From Synechococcus sp. WH 7803 (lineage in GTDB: Bacteria > Cyanobacteriota > Cyanobacteriia > PCC-6307 > Cyanobiaceae): a DNA stretch of 64,000 nucleotides. Made by a program: the position numbers and the translations under genes. Location: contig CT971583.1 of the NCBI GenBank assembly GCA_000063505.1, forward strand, positions 1,829,918-1,893,917. The letters run 5' to 3'. The notes under the pieces are model-generated. The model saw nothing but the letters and a program-made list of their open reading frames with translations. It did no database searches and was not told where the DNA came from. Numbering within the stretch: the stretch's first letter is position 1; each line of letters starts with the position of its first letter. Of the stretch, positions 9,333 to 19,101 are shown piece by piece.

Positions 9333-10472
9333 ATGGCTCATTCCGTTCTGACGGCCCCGATGGCCAGCATCGGGGTGCCCACCGAGATCAAAGCTGATGA
9401 GCAACGGGTCGCCCTGACGCCGGATGGTGTGAGGGAGTTGGTGACCCAGGGCCTGGAGGTTCGGGTCCAACACGGTGCCGGGGCTGGTGCCGGCATCGGC
9501 GATGACGCCTTTGCTGCAGCGGGGGCCCGCATGGTCGACCGGGACGAGGCCTGGGCCGCTCACCTGGTGGTGAAAGTGAAGGAACCGCAGGTGGAGGAAT
9601 TCGGCCTGCTGCGCGACGACATGGTGCTCTTCACGTATCTGCACCTCGCGGCCTACCCCCAGGTGGGACAGGCCCTTCTGGATGCAGGAACAACGGGTGT
9701 GGCCTATGAGACGGTGCAGTTGGAAAACGGCAGCCTGCCGCTGCTGGCGCCGATGAGTGAAATTGCCGGCCGTCTCGCTGCTCAGGTGGGCGCACGCCTG
9801 CTCGAACGACCCAATGGCGGCCGTGGCGTGCTGATCGGTGGCTGCACCGGTGTTCAACCGGCACGGGTGGTGGTTCTTGGCGCCGGCACTGTCGGCTGGA
9901 ACGCAGCCCGGCTTGCAGCGGCCATGGATGCCGAGGTGATGCTGCTGGATCGATCACCGGAGCGGTTGCGCAGCCTGGAAGCCGACCGCCGGGGACGCTT
10001 GATGAGTGTGGTGAGCAGTCGGGGACTGCTGGAACGACTCGTGCCCACCGCCGATTTGCTGATCGGTGCCGTGCTCACACCAGGCGGACGGGCGCCGACC
10101 CTGGTGGACGACGACATGGTGAAACAGATGAAACCGGGTTCGGCCATCGTGGATGTGGCCATCGACCAGGGGGGTTGCATCGCCACGAGCAGGGAAACCA
10201 CGCACACCGATCCCACGATCAACATTCATGGCGTGCAGCACTACGCCGTTGGGAACATGCCGGGAGCCGTGCCGTTCACGTCCACCGAAGCCCTGGTCAG
10301 TGTCACGCTGCCTTACATCCTTGGCATCGCTGGACGGGGACTGGAAGAAGCCGTCACCGAGCGACCGGAATTGTTGTCGGGCCTCAACACCGTGAAAGGT
10401 GCGGTCTGCCACCCCGGCGTTGCAAAGGCCTTAAACGTTCCGCCACGCCATCCCATGGCATGCCTGCGCTGA
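9333..10472 (+). CDS. ald: Alanine dehydrogenase
   Basis: A 379-aa NAD-dependent enzyme that interconverts alanine and pyruvate plus ammonia. It has the family N-terminal motif EIKADEQRVALTPDGV, the KVKEPQVEEF loop, and the catalytic His in FTYLHLAAYP. The Rossmann motif is VVVLGAGTVGWNAARLA, and the active-site Asp is in VDVAIDQGGC. The HYAVGNMPGAVPFTSTEAL segment near the C-terminus is characteristic of Ald. It follows nadE by 29 bases on the same strand; a shared NAD theme is possible but unproven. It converges with the YchJ-like gene. Confidence 0.96.
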   Translation: MAHSVLTAPMASIGVPTEIKADEQRVALTPDGVRELVTQGLEVRVQHGAGAGAGIGDDAFAAAGARMVDRDEAWAAHLVVKVKEPQVEEFGLLRDDMVLFTYLHLAAYPQVGQALLDAGTTGVAYETVQLENGSLPLLAPMSEIAGRLAAQVGARLLERPNGGRGVLIGGCTGVQPARVVVLGAGTVGWNAARLAAAMDAEVMLLDRSPERLRSLEADRRGRLMSVVSSRGLLERLVPTADLLIGAVLTPGGRAPTLVDDDMVKQMKPGSAIVDVAIDQGGCIATSRETTHTDPTINIHGVQHYAVGNMPGAVPFTSTEALVSVTLPYILGIAGRGLEEAVTERPELLSGLNTVKGAVCHPGVAKALNVPPRHPMACLR

Positions 10473-10477
10473 GGTTG

Positions 10478-10912
10478 TCACAGGGCGCGGATGTAAAGCC
10501 AATCACCACTGAGCTGCCCATCCCGCCGCTCAAACAACGAGGTTTCCTCAAGACACCTGCGCTGCCCAGAGGCAATGCAATGCGCAGCAAACTGAACCGT
10601 GCCCTGGCAATCCTCGATGCCACCACGCTCCACGGCCAGGATTTCGAGTGCGATCCATCGAACCTGGCGGCTGCTGGCCCGAAGCTCGCGGCGCCGTTGC
10701 TGAAGCGATGTCTGTGGCTCAGGGTGGGTGGCCATCAGATACGCAATCTCACCCAGCGCATAAGCGCTGTAGCGCGACCGCATCAGTTGTTCAGCCGTTT
10801 GTGCCTTCGCCAGGCCCTGATGAAAAGCACCGCAGCATGACGCCAACGGGGCTCCGGACCCACAAGGACAAGCCGACCGATCAGCAGCAGACCCTGCGAA
10901 CCCCCTGGCCAT
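10478..10912 (-). CDS. YchJ-like SEC-C motif protein
   Basis: About 144 aa from the ATG at 10912, four bases after the stop of the DUF3326 gene; the open frame continues upstream but that part overlaps DUF3326 and is out of family. The N-terminus holds a SEC-C zinc-binding motif, CPCGSGAPLASCCGAFHQG, followed by AEQLMRSRYSAYALGEIAYL, the hallmark of the YchJ family with its NTF2-like fold. No function is established for the family; metal binding by the Cys motif is expected. It is the last gene of a - strand run that also holds a ferredoxin. Confidence 0.8.
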   Translation of the reverse strand: MARGFAGSAADRSACPCGSGAPLASCCGAFHQGLAKAQTAEQLMRSRYSAYALGEIAYLMATHPEPQTSLQQRRRELRASSRQVRWIALEILAVERGGIEDCQGTVQFAAHCIASGQRRCLEETSLFERRDGQLSGDWLYIRAL

Positions 10913-10916
10913 GCGA

Positions 10917-11981
10917 TCAGTCTCGAGCGATGGAGCAAGGTTTGAGAGGCACAAGGGGCCTCTGCAGCGATGGCAACGCCACCCCCTCCCGCATCGCCAG
11001 CACCAGCCCGGCGGCTTCGGCGTAGGACGCAGCGGCAATCACCCGATCCTCGAGTCCGAGGGATTGCGACGACACCTGAAGCACCGAAGGGTTGCTGACG
11101 GCAATCACTGGAACGTTCCGCTCCAAGCAGGCCAGGACGGCCTCCCCCCCCAAAGCACCCTCCGGCACCACAAGGGCCCTGAGGCCGGAGGCCAGAAGAT
11201 CCCCGGGCTGCGCCGTTGCCGACTGAATCAGATCCGGGGCGCGACTGAGCCCCACGAGAACACAGGGAAGAAAGGTATGCGCCAACTCTTCGGCTGCCGC
11301 CCGCGGATCCAGCTGAGGGTCCAGCGGCAAGGGAGCCAGAGCCGGTGCGTGGGCACAGGGGATCTGAAGATGCCGCACAAGCAGATGGCTGATCACCGCC
11401 TCCGCACCAGCCAACCCATCCACGCCGCTTCCATGGCGATAGGCCTCCAGAGCCTCACTGCCGCAGTCATCTGGGAATCGGGCCACCACGGCGATCGCCG
11501 ATGCTCCAGCGTCTCGCAGTGTCTCCCCAGCGCGAAGCAGCGCATCCGGATGCTCGAGCGAGCCCCAGCTCACCCCACTCTCCCCTTGCCGAAGCGTCAC
11601 TCCGAGGGCGACATCCGTGGTGACCACAGGACCAATCTCCAGGCCGAGGGTGGCGCGACAGGCATCGGCAACCTGCAAGTGGCGGTCTCGAAGACACGGT
11701 TCAATCGCAGCATCGAGCAGCAGGCCGATGCGCTGCCGCCGTCCTCCACGCAGCGCCAACTCCCCGGCTGCAAACCGATCAAGCCCCCATCCCTCCACAT
11801 AAAAAATGCGCTCATCGCTCCAATAAAGAGCCGCTCCGTTCATCACGTTGGGATGGGTCACCAGACAGCCCGAAGCGGCCGCGAGTAACCGCGCAGCTGG
11901 AAGCGCATCGCCGGCATAACCTCCGATCTCGCATCCAATGCCCGTGGGCACAATCATCAGTGTGGGGAAGACGGCCGCCAT
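10917..11981 (-). CDS. DUF3326 family protein
   Basis: A 354-aa soluble protein conserved in cyanobacteria and some plants. Its N-terminus TLMIVPTGIGCEIGGYAGDA and the segment GCLVTHPNVMNGAALYW are typical of DUF3326. The C-terminal third (LVVPEGALGGEAVLACLERN, then NVPVIAVSNPSVLQV) looks like a Rossmann-type or sugar-epimerase-like fold end. No catalytic role is known to me. It starts four bases after the stop of the 64-aa gene and ends four bases before the YchJ-like start, so it is part of an operon with the ferredoxin gene. Confidence 0.8.
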   Translation of the reverse strand: MAAVFPTLMIVPTGIGCEIGGYAGDALPAARLLAAASGCLVTHPNVMNGAALYWSDERIFYVEGWGLDRFAAGELALRGGRRQRIGLLLDAAIEPCLRDRHLQVADACRATLGLEIGPVVTTDVALGVTLRQGESGVSWGSLEHPDALLRAGETLRDAGASAIAVVARFPDDCGSEALEAYRHGSGVDGLAGAEAVISHLLVRHLQIPCAHAPALAPLPLDPQLDPRAAAEELAHTFLPCVLVGLSRAPDLIQSATAQPGDLLASGLRALVVPEGALGGEAVLACLERNVPVIAVSNPSVLQVSSQSLGLEDRVIAAASYAEAAGLVLAMREGVALPSLQRPLVPLKPCSIARD

Positions 11982-11985
11982 GAGC

Positions 11986-12180
11986 TCACCCCGTGTGCTG
12001 AAGCATCACCGCTTCAATCAACACCTCAGATCCACCCTCTGGTGCGGCATCGGCCGAGGTGATGGCCCAACGCAGGGGTTCGCCATGAAGGCGCAGATGC
12101 TCCAGGATCCTGCCGCGCCAGTCACGGGCTGTTTCGTGCGCCGGAAGCACCAGCTGCAGCTGAAGTGATTCAAGTTTCAC
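11986..12180 (-). CDS. Small conserved-context protein, unknown function
   Basis: A 64-aa frame that begins MKLESLQLQLVLPAHETARD. The predicted pattern is beta strand, then a helix around RDWRGRILEHLRLHG, then two strands (LRWAITSADAA and SEVLIEAVMLQ). I do not recognise a family. It is convincing as a gene because its ATG overlaps the end of the ferredoxin gene (ATGA) and its stop lies four bases before DUF3326, so it fills the operon exactly. Confidence 0.7.
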   Translation of the reverse strand: MKLESLQLQLVLPAHETARDWRGRILEHLRLHGEPLRWAITSADAAPEGGSEVLIEAVMLQHTG

Positions 12181-12512
12181 TTCTGATACTGGCCAAACTG
12201 CGCTTCATAGAGAGCATCCTCCTGTCCTGCGAGCACCTTGAGATCTGAGCGTGGATAACTCACGCACAGCAATGCAAAGCCGTCCTGGCGGAGCTCTTCC
12301 TTCACGCCCATGGCATCCGGTTGATGCACAGTGCCATCAAGGATGCGGGCGGCACAGGTCGTGCACACACCAGCGCAACAGGAGCTGGGAACGGCCACGC
12401 CCGCAGATTCTGCGGCTGCGAGCACAGTTTGATCGGCACCGCACTGAAACTGATGGGTCTGTCCATCCAGCTCAACGCTGATGGCGAAGGTCGCTGCCGT
12501 GGAGTCGCTCAT
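12177..12512 (-). CDS. [2Fe-2S] plant-type ferredoxin
   Basis: A 111-aa soluble electron carrier. The cluster ligands follow the plant-type spacing exactly: Cys45, Cys50, Cys53 and Cys83 (C-x4-C-x2-C-x29-C), in SSCCAGVCTTC and LLCVSYP. It differs from the main photosynthetic PetF by its basic, Gln-rich tail (QFGQYQK) and an N-terminal extension of a few residues, so it is likely one of the secondary ferredoxins. It overlaps the 64-aa gene by four bases, and the 2OG-Fe(II) oxygenase gene ends 33 bases upstream, so a specific partner may be encoded nearby. Confidence 0.9.
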   Translation of the reverse strand: MSDSTAATFAISVELDGQTHQFQCGADQTVLAAAESAGVAVPSSCCAGVCTTCAARILDGTVHQPDAMGVKEELRQDGFALLCVSYPRSDLKVLAGQEDALYEAQFGQYQK

Positions 12513-12545
12513 CCGTTCGAGATAGTCCTTGAAGCGCGCATTCTC

Positions 12546-13274
12546 TCAGGACAACTGGCGCTCACAGCCTTGCCACTGATGGGGATGGGGCGCGAGGAAT
12601 TCCGCAGGCGCGGACGCAGCCTGGGCCGTGAGCACGAAGTCGAAGCTGATGGACACCCGGAGCGACTCCTCATCATTGTTCTGGCCAACACTGTGATCCA
12701 GCCGGGACGGGAAGATCACCAAAAGACCGGGTTCAGGGTTCACAGTCCAGAGCCCCTGATTGTGAGGGTGATGATCGCGAATGGGCCCACCATGACCTAC
12801 AGCAAGCCCTGGAACCAGCTCATTGAGTTGATGCCTTGCGTGCAGACAGAGGGCTCCCTCCTGCCCCTGACCATCACCACTGAGATACACGACGGCACTC
12901 ACATGGGCATTGGGATGGTGATGCCGACCCACCACTTGCCCAGTCGTGCTGAGCACAGGCCAACAGCGTTGGAGGTGCAAGGCAATCTGGTCAAGATCAA
13001 ATCCTGTGCGCTCCAGATACATCCAAACGCGTGCCATCACCTCGTCCGCTAGCGGCTGGAAGTCGGGATGTTGATGCAATTGCCAGATGCCATGGAGATC
13101 TCCGGTCCATGCACAACCTTCATCGGGATTGCTGATCGCCTCGCCGCGCAGGTTCAGCAGTGTCTGCATCTGGCCGGCCAGCGTTAGAGGGTCGATCGCC
13201 ATCCGCTCTGTGGCCACCACTGTGGGAAAAAGGGCATGAAGCTCCACAACGAGCGAGCGGCAGATCTCCAGCAT
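12546..13274 (-). CDS. Putative 2OG-Fe(II) oxygenase
   Basis: A 242-aa protein resembling the TIGR02466-type 2-oxoglutarate/Fe(II) oxygenases common in marine picocyanobacteria and their phages. Iron ligands are suggested by GRHHHPNAHVSAVVYLSGD (first His and an Asn/Asp-like position) and by IFPSRLDHSVGQN (second His), followed by an Arg in LRVSISFDF that would bind 2-oxoglutarate. The N-terminus HALFPTVVATERM matches the LFPT start usual in the group. The substrate is unknown. It is the first gene after the atp operon terminator and is read in the same direction as the ferredoxin gene. Confidence 0.72.
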   Translation of the reverse strand: MLEICRSLVVELHALFPTVVATERMAIDPLTLAGQMQTLLNLRGEAISNPDEGCAWTGDLHGIWQLHQHPDFQPLADEVMARVWMYLERTGFDLDQIALHLQRCWPVLSTTGQVVGRHHHPNAHVSAVVYLSGDGQGQEGALCLHARHQLNELVPGLAVGHGGPIRDHHPHNQGLWTVNPEPGLLVIFPSRLDHSVGQNNDEESLRVSISFDFVLTAQAASAPAEFLAPHPHQWQGCERQLS

Positions 13275-13307
13275 CGGTCATGCACAACGCTGCAGAAAAC
13301 TCTCATC

Positions 13308-13335
13308 AAAAAAAGCCGGCCCTGAGGCCGGCTTT
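13308..13335 (-). terminator. Rho-independent terminator of the main atp operon
   Basis: A perfect 10-bp stem (13312-13321 with 13326-13335) with a 4-base loop is followed on the - strand by a T run. It lies 27 bases after the atpG stop and separates the ATP synthase operon from the oxygenase gene. Confidence 0.92.
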
Positions 13336-13362
13336 GCACAATTGCGATGGATGCGTGTGTCG

Positions 13363-14313
13363 TTAACCGACAGCAGCAGCTCCACCAGCCACTTCCAAAA
13401 TCTCCTGAGTAATCGCAGCCTGACGGGCTTTGTTGTAATCAAGAGTCAGAGTTTTGGCTAGAGCCTTGGCGTTGTCGCTGGCATTGTTCATCGCCGTCAT
13501 ACGACTGGCGAGCTCCGAGGCCGCAGCCTCCTGAAGAGAGCGCAGCACCTGGTTCTGAAGGTAAAGAGGCAGAAGCGCATTCAAGAGCTGATCCGGGCTC
13601 TGCTCAAACACGATCTCAGAAGAGAGTTCTGGTTGCGCATTGGCAGGAGCAGAACCTGTTTCCACCCGGAGATCGCCATCTTTGGTGGTGAGGCGGAAGA
13701 TCTCGTCATCAGCATCAGCGATGCCTTGGGGATCGAGCGGAAGCAGGGTCTGCACAACCGGCTTGCAGCTCACCAAATTGATGAACTTGGTGAAGATGAT
13801 TTCAACCCGATCGGTTGTTTCAGAAAGAAACTCAGCGAACACTTCATTCGCCACAGATCCAGCTTCATCAGCCGTTGGCACTTGCTCCAAGCCAGTGAAT
13901 GTGGCCTGAATCGGATAGCTGCGATTGGTGAAATAGCTGATGGCCTTGCGACCGATCAACACAAGATTCACCTTGTAACCCTTGCTCTGCAGCTCTTCAA
14001 AGCGCTGCTCGGTGCGCTTAATGATGTTGGCGTTGTAGCCACCGCACAAGCCACGATCACCTGTGACCGCCATGAGAGTGACCGTCTCAAGGGGACGATC
14101 CTCAAGCAGGGGGGCGTCAGCATCCTCAAAGCGCATGCGCGCCTGAAGATTTTCCAGGAGCCTGGCCAGGCGATCGGCGAAAGGCCGACTGCGCAGAACT
14201 TGCTCCTGGGCACGACGCACCTTGGCTGCCGCGACAAGACGCATAGCCTCGGTGATCTTGCGTGTGTTTTTAACTGATTTGATCCGATCGCGGATCTCTT
14301 TGAGATTTGCCAT
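13363..14313 (-). CDS. atpG: ATP synthase gamma subunit
   Basis: A 316-aa central rotor shaft subunit. The N-terminus [20 protein letters not shown] and the C-terminal helix ending [23 protein letters not shown] are the family ends that form the coiled coil inside the alpha3beta3 ring. Relative to the enterobacterial protein it has the cyanobacterial insertion around [19 protein letters not shown], without the extra Cys pair that gives plant chloroplasts redox control. It is the last gene of the operon, 11 bases after atpA, and is followed by a terminator. Confidence 0.97.
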   Translation of the reverse strand: MANLKEIRDRIKSVKNTRKITEAMRLVAAAKVRRAQEQVLRSRPFADRLARLLENLQARMRFEDADAPLLEDRPLETVTLMAVTGDRGLCGGYNANIIKRTEQRFEELQSKGYKVNLVLIGRKAISYFTNRSYPIQATFTGLEQVPTADEAGSVANEVFAEFLSETTDRVEIIFTKFINLVSCKPVVQTLLPLDPQGIADADDEIFRLTTKDGDLRVETGSAPANAQPELSSEIVFEQSPDQLLNALLPLYLQNQVLRSLQEAAASELASRMTAMNNASDNAKALAKTLTLDYNKARQAAITQEILEVAGGAAAVG

Positions 14314-14324
14314 GTCTCAGGACC

Positions 14325-15905
<1,581 letters not shown>

Positions 15906-16454
15906 TCAGCTCGCCTTCGCGAGCGAAAGACCAAGGCGACGAACCTGGCCAGAGAGGCTGGCGTCGATGACTTGAGAGCCGATGTTGATCACGAAACCAC
16001 CGATCAGGCTGGCGTCGATGGTGAGATCAATCTCAACGGAACCGGTTCCGACCATGGACTGAACCTTTGCAGTGAGGGCTTTGGTTTGGTCATCAGACAA
16101 AGCCTGTGCGCAGCGCACGTGTGCCAGGGAGATGTTGCGCGATTCGCGATACAGCTCCAGGTAGCGGCGCAGGACGGCATCGAGTGCAGTCAAACGCTGG
16201 CGATCAGCGAGAACCTTGAGAAGGTTCATCAGTGAAGGCTTGATCTGCTCAGCCAGCAGTTGTGCCAGGGCCTGTTTCTTGGCAGCAGGCTCAAGAACCG
16301 GAGATGTCATGGCGTCGCGCAAGGCGGTGCTGGAATCCCAGACCGCAAGGAGTTCCTTGCACTGTGCGGCAACATCATCGGATTCACTGCGACCGTCAGT
16401 GACCTGAAGAAGAGCCTCGGCGTACGGAGTTGCCAGAGTGTTGAGCAGTGGCAT
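15906..16454 (-). CDS. atpH: ATP synthase delta subunit
   Basis: A 182-aa peripheral stalk protein that ties the top of F1 to the b and b' subunits. The N-terminal helical domain begins NTLATPYAEALLQV and the C-terminal part carries the family signature DASLIGGFVINIGSQVIDAS. Its ATG shares one base with the stop of atpF (TGATG), so the two are coupled. The length is normal. Confidence 0.96.
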   Translation of the reverse strand: MPLLNTLATPYAEALLQVTDGRSESDDVAAQCKELLAVWDSSTALRDAMTSPVLEPAAKKQALAQLLAEQIKPSLMNLLKVLADRQRLTALDAVLRRYLELYRESRNISLAHVRCAQALSDDQTKALTAKVQSMVGTGSVEIDLTIDASLIGGFVINIGSQVIDASLSGQVRRLGLSLAKAS

Positions 16455-16975
16455 CAGGCGTCCTCCAGGTTGCTGATAGAGGCATCAATCAACCGGGACT
16501 GTCCCGCTTGATCGAGACGTCCAGGAAGTTCGGTCATCACCTTGTCGATGGCGGCGAGTGCAGCCTCGCGGCGCAATTGTTCGGTGAGGCGAGCACCTTC
16601 TGCATTGAGATCAGCCAAAGCATCCTGCTTAACAGCAGCCATGGCATTGATCGTGCGCATTTCACCGTCCTTGCGGATGGCTTCAGCTCGGGCCTTGCCG
16701 TCAGAGCGGATTTTCTCTGCTTTCTGCTGAGCAGCAGCGAGGTCTTCTTGGGCTCGAGCCAGATCGGTTGTGGCCTGACGCAACCGGCCTTCGGAATCCT
16801 CGAGGTCCTTCAGAATCGCTTGGCGGCGACGCTCAAGGATGCCCCCTAAGAAGCCCTTCAGGAACCAGTAAAGAACCCCGATCACAATGACGAGGTTGAT
16901 GAGGTTGGTCTCGAAAAGGTTGAGGTTCAGACCGAACCCACCTTCCGAGGCAAAAAGTGGAAGAGGCATAGTCAT
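16454..16975 (-). CDS. atpF: ATP synthase subunit b
   Basis: A 173-aa stalk subunit. One membrane helix near the N-terminus (INLVIVIGVLYWFLKGFLG) is followed by a long charged helix that forms the right-handed coiled coil, for example RRRQAILKDLEDSEGRLRQ. It begins two bases after the b' gene, and its product pairs with b' in cyanobacteria, which use a heterodimer instead of a b homodimer. It is coupled to atpH through a one-base overlap. Confidence 0.96.
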   Translation of the reverse strand: MTMPLPLFASEGGFGLNLNLFETNLINLVIVIGVLYWFLKGFLGGILERRRQAILKDLEDSEGRLRQATTDLARAQEDLAAAQQKAEKIRSDGKARAEAIRKDGEMRTINAMAAVKQDALADLNAEGARLTEQLRREAALAAIDKVMTELPGRLDQAGQSRLIDASISNLEDA

Positions 16976-16977
16976 CG

Positions 16978-17442
16978 TCAGGCGGCCAGAAGTCTGTTGA
17001 TGATCTGGGCACTGAGCTGATCCACCTGACTCATGAGCTGAGCCTGGGCAGATTCTCGTTGGGACTCGATCTCGCGCCGTGCCTTTTCGCGGGTGCGATT
17101 GGCTTCGGCTTCCGCTTCGGCGAGGGCCTCGCGGTACAGACGATCAACTTCCTGTTCAGCCTCAACGATGGCTGACTGAGCAGCCTGACGGGCTCCACGC
17201 AGTTGATCTTGGAGATCGGCTTCCAGTCGGTTGATTTGCTCAAGCTTTTGCTTGGCCTCAGCACGACTGGTCGCGATGTAACCCTCGCGATCCTCCACGA
17301 CCTTGCCGACCGGCCGGAAGAACAGGGAATTGAGCAGGAAGGTGAGGAGAACCACCTGAACCGCCATCAGCGGCAGGGTGGCATCGAGGTCAAAAAGACC
17401 TCCCTCCGGAACACCTGCTTCAGCGAGCAGAAGCCAGGTCAT
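16978..17442 (-). CDS. atpF2: ATP synthase subunit b'
   Basis: A 154-aa divergent b-type subunit found in photosynthetic bacteria and plastids (also called atpG in cyanobacterial literature). The N-terminal segment [18 protein letters not shown] is the membrane anchor and is followed by the conserved [15 protein letters not shown]. The rest is a long Ala/Glu/Gln helix for the peripheral stalk. It is separated from atpE by 80 bases that hold a strong hairpin and precedes atpF by two bases. Confidence 0.95.
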   Translation of the reverse strand: MTWLLLAEAGVPEGGLFDLDATLPLMAVQVVLLTFLLNSLFFRPVGKVVEDREGYIATSRAEAKQKLEQINRLEADLQDQLRGARQAAQSAIVEAEQEVDRLYREALAEAEAEANRTREKARREIESQRESAQAQLMSQVDQLSAQIINRLLAA

Positions 17443-17487
17443 GGAAGGATGCGATTGGGACAGTCAAATCGAACGGATCAGAAGCGC

Positions 17488-17508
17488 GGGGAGACGTGAG
17501 GTCTCCCC
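17488..17508 (-). promoter_or_regulatory. Intercistronic hairpin after atpE
   Basis: A perfect 8-bp GC-rich stem (17488-17495 with 17501-17508) with a 5-base loop lies 15 bases after the atpE stop. It has no T run on the - strand, so it does not look like a terminator. The likely role is to protect the 3' end of an atpE transcript or mark a processing site. Confidence 0.7.
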
Positions 17509-17522
17509 ACAAGCGAATCTGA

Positions 17523-17885
<363 letters not shown>

Positions 17886-17925
17886 TTAGCAGATCGCGGG
17901 GGACCTGCGAAAGGCACGAAAAGAC

Positions 17926-18654
17926 CTAGTGGGCCTCTTCGTGCACAGCCTCGCCGATGTAATTCGCGGCAAGGGTGGCGAAAATCAGGGCCTGAATGGC
18001 ACTGGTAAACAACCCGAGGAACATGGCAGGCAGCGGGACCAGCACAGGCACGAGGAAGGCCAGGACGGCCACCACCAGTTCGTCAGCCAGGATGTTTCCG
18101 AAAAGACGGAACGAAAGCGACAGAGGCTTCGTGAAGTCTTCGATGATTTTAAAAGGGAGCATGATCGGGGTCGGCTCCACGTAGTACTCGAAGTAACGCA
18201 GACCTTTACGGCTCAGTCCCGCATAGAAGTAGGAGAGAGACACCAGCAGAGCCATGGCCACTGTGGTGTTGATGTCTGCAGTGGGTGCACCGAGCTCTCC
18301 ATTGGGAAGCTCAACGAGACGCCAGGGAATCAGGGCGCCTCCCCAGTTGCAGACGAAGATGAACAGGAACAGGGTTCCCACGAAAGGAAGCCAATCTCTG
18401 TAAGCCTTCTCGCCGATCTGCTCCCGTGCGAGCTCCCGAAGGTAATCCCAGAGGTATTCCAGAAGGTTCTGAACACCTTTCGGATCGCGTTCCATCTTGC
18501 GGGTTCCGCTCACAACGAGCAGGAGCAGCAAGCCGATCACGACCCATGAGCTGAGGAAAACCTGGCCATGCAGGTTCAGATTGCCGATCTGCCAATACAG
18601 GTGCTGACCGACCTCGAGTTCGGCGAAGGGCAGATTGAGGAGCGACGGAACCAT
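17926..18654 (-). CDS. atpB: ATP synthase subunit a
   Basis: A 242-aa integral membrane subunit that forms the two proton half-channels. The essential Arg lies in [20 protein letters not shown], and the C-terminal helix motif [18 protein letters not shown] is present. The N-terminal region has [20 protein letters not shown], typical of cyanobacteria and plastids. It follows atpI by 21 bases. Length and motifs are standard. Confidence 0.97.
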   Translation of the reverse strand: MVPSLLNLPFAELEVGQHLYWQIGNLNLHGQVFLSSWVVIGLLLLLVVSGTRKMERDPKGVQNLLEYLWDYLRELAREQIGEKAYRDWLPFVGTLFLFIFVCNWGGALIPWRLVELPNGELGAPTADINTTVAMALLVSLSYFYAGLSRKGLRYFEYYVEPTPIMLPFKIIEDFTKPLSLSFRLFGNILADELVVAVLAFLVPVLVPLPAMFLGLFTSAIQALIFATLAANYIGEAVHEEAH

Positions 18655-18675
18655 GACGGTGATGAGTGCGCGAAA

Positions 18676-19101
18676 TCAGGCGTCGATGACGGTCTGAAGA
18701 ATCAAAGCGGGCTTGTAGAGAAGAAAACCGATGAAGGCGGGAAGAAGCTCGAGCTGGGGAAGTTTGGCCGCTGCCACGATGAGAAGCATTGGCACCACCA
18801 GCTGAAATCGCCCAACCTGACGGGAACCTCCGCCGAGCCTGGCCACGCTGCGGGCGAGTAAGCGCAGGTACAGAAGACCAGCACACGAGCCCACCAGCAG
18901 GCTGCGGGCCACCAGAGCATCGAATCGAACGAACGCGACAAGAGCCGCGAGCAGTGAGACGGTGAGGGTGGCCAGCATCAAGCGTCGTTGGAGCCTGGCG
19001 TACTCACCCATGCCCGAATCGGTTGCAACGGATGCCGCACTGGATTCGATAGGAGTGGTAGCCAGCAAACAACGCCTGAGAAAGCGCGCGGAATCTATCA
19101 C
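18676..19101 (-). CDS. atpI: ATP synthase protein I
   Basis: A small hydrophobic protein, 141 aa from a GTG start or 111 aa from an ATG at 19011 (MGEYARLQRRL). Four membrane segments are visible: LMLATLTVSLLAALVAF, SLLVGSCAGLLYLRLLA, FQLVVPMLLIVAAA and LLPAFIGFLLYKPALIL. AtpI is an assembly factor or chaperone for the c-ring encoded at the head of atp operons. The GTG at 19101 overlaps the stop of the methyltransferase gene (GTGA), which supports the longer form, although relatives are usually shorter. Confidence 0.85.
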   Translation of the reverse strand: MIDSARFLRRCLLATTPIESSAASVATDSGMGEYARLQRRLMLATLTVSLLAALVAFVRFDALVARSLLVGSCAGLLYLRLLARSVARLGGGSRQVGRFQLVVPMLLIVAAAKLPQLELLPAFIGFLLYKPALILQTVIDA

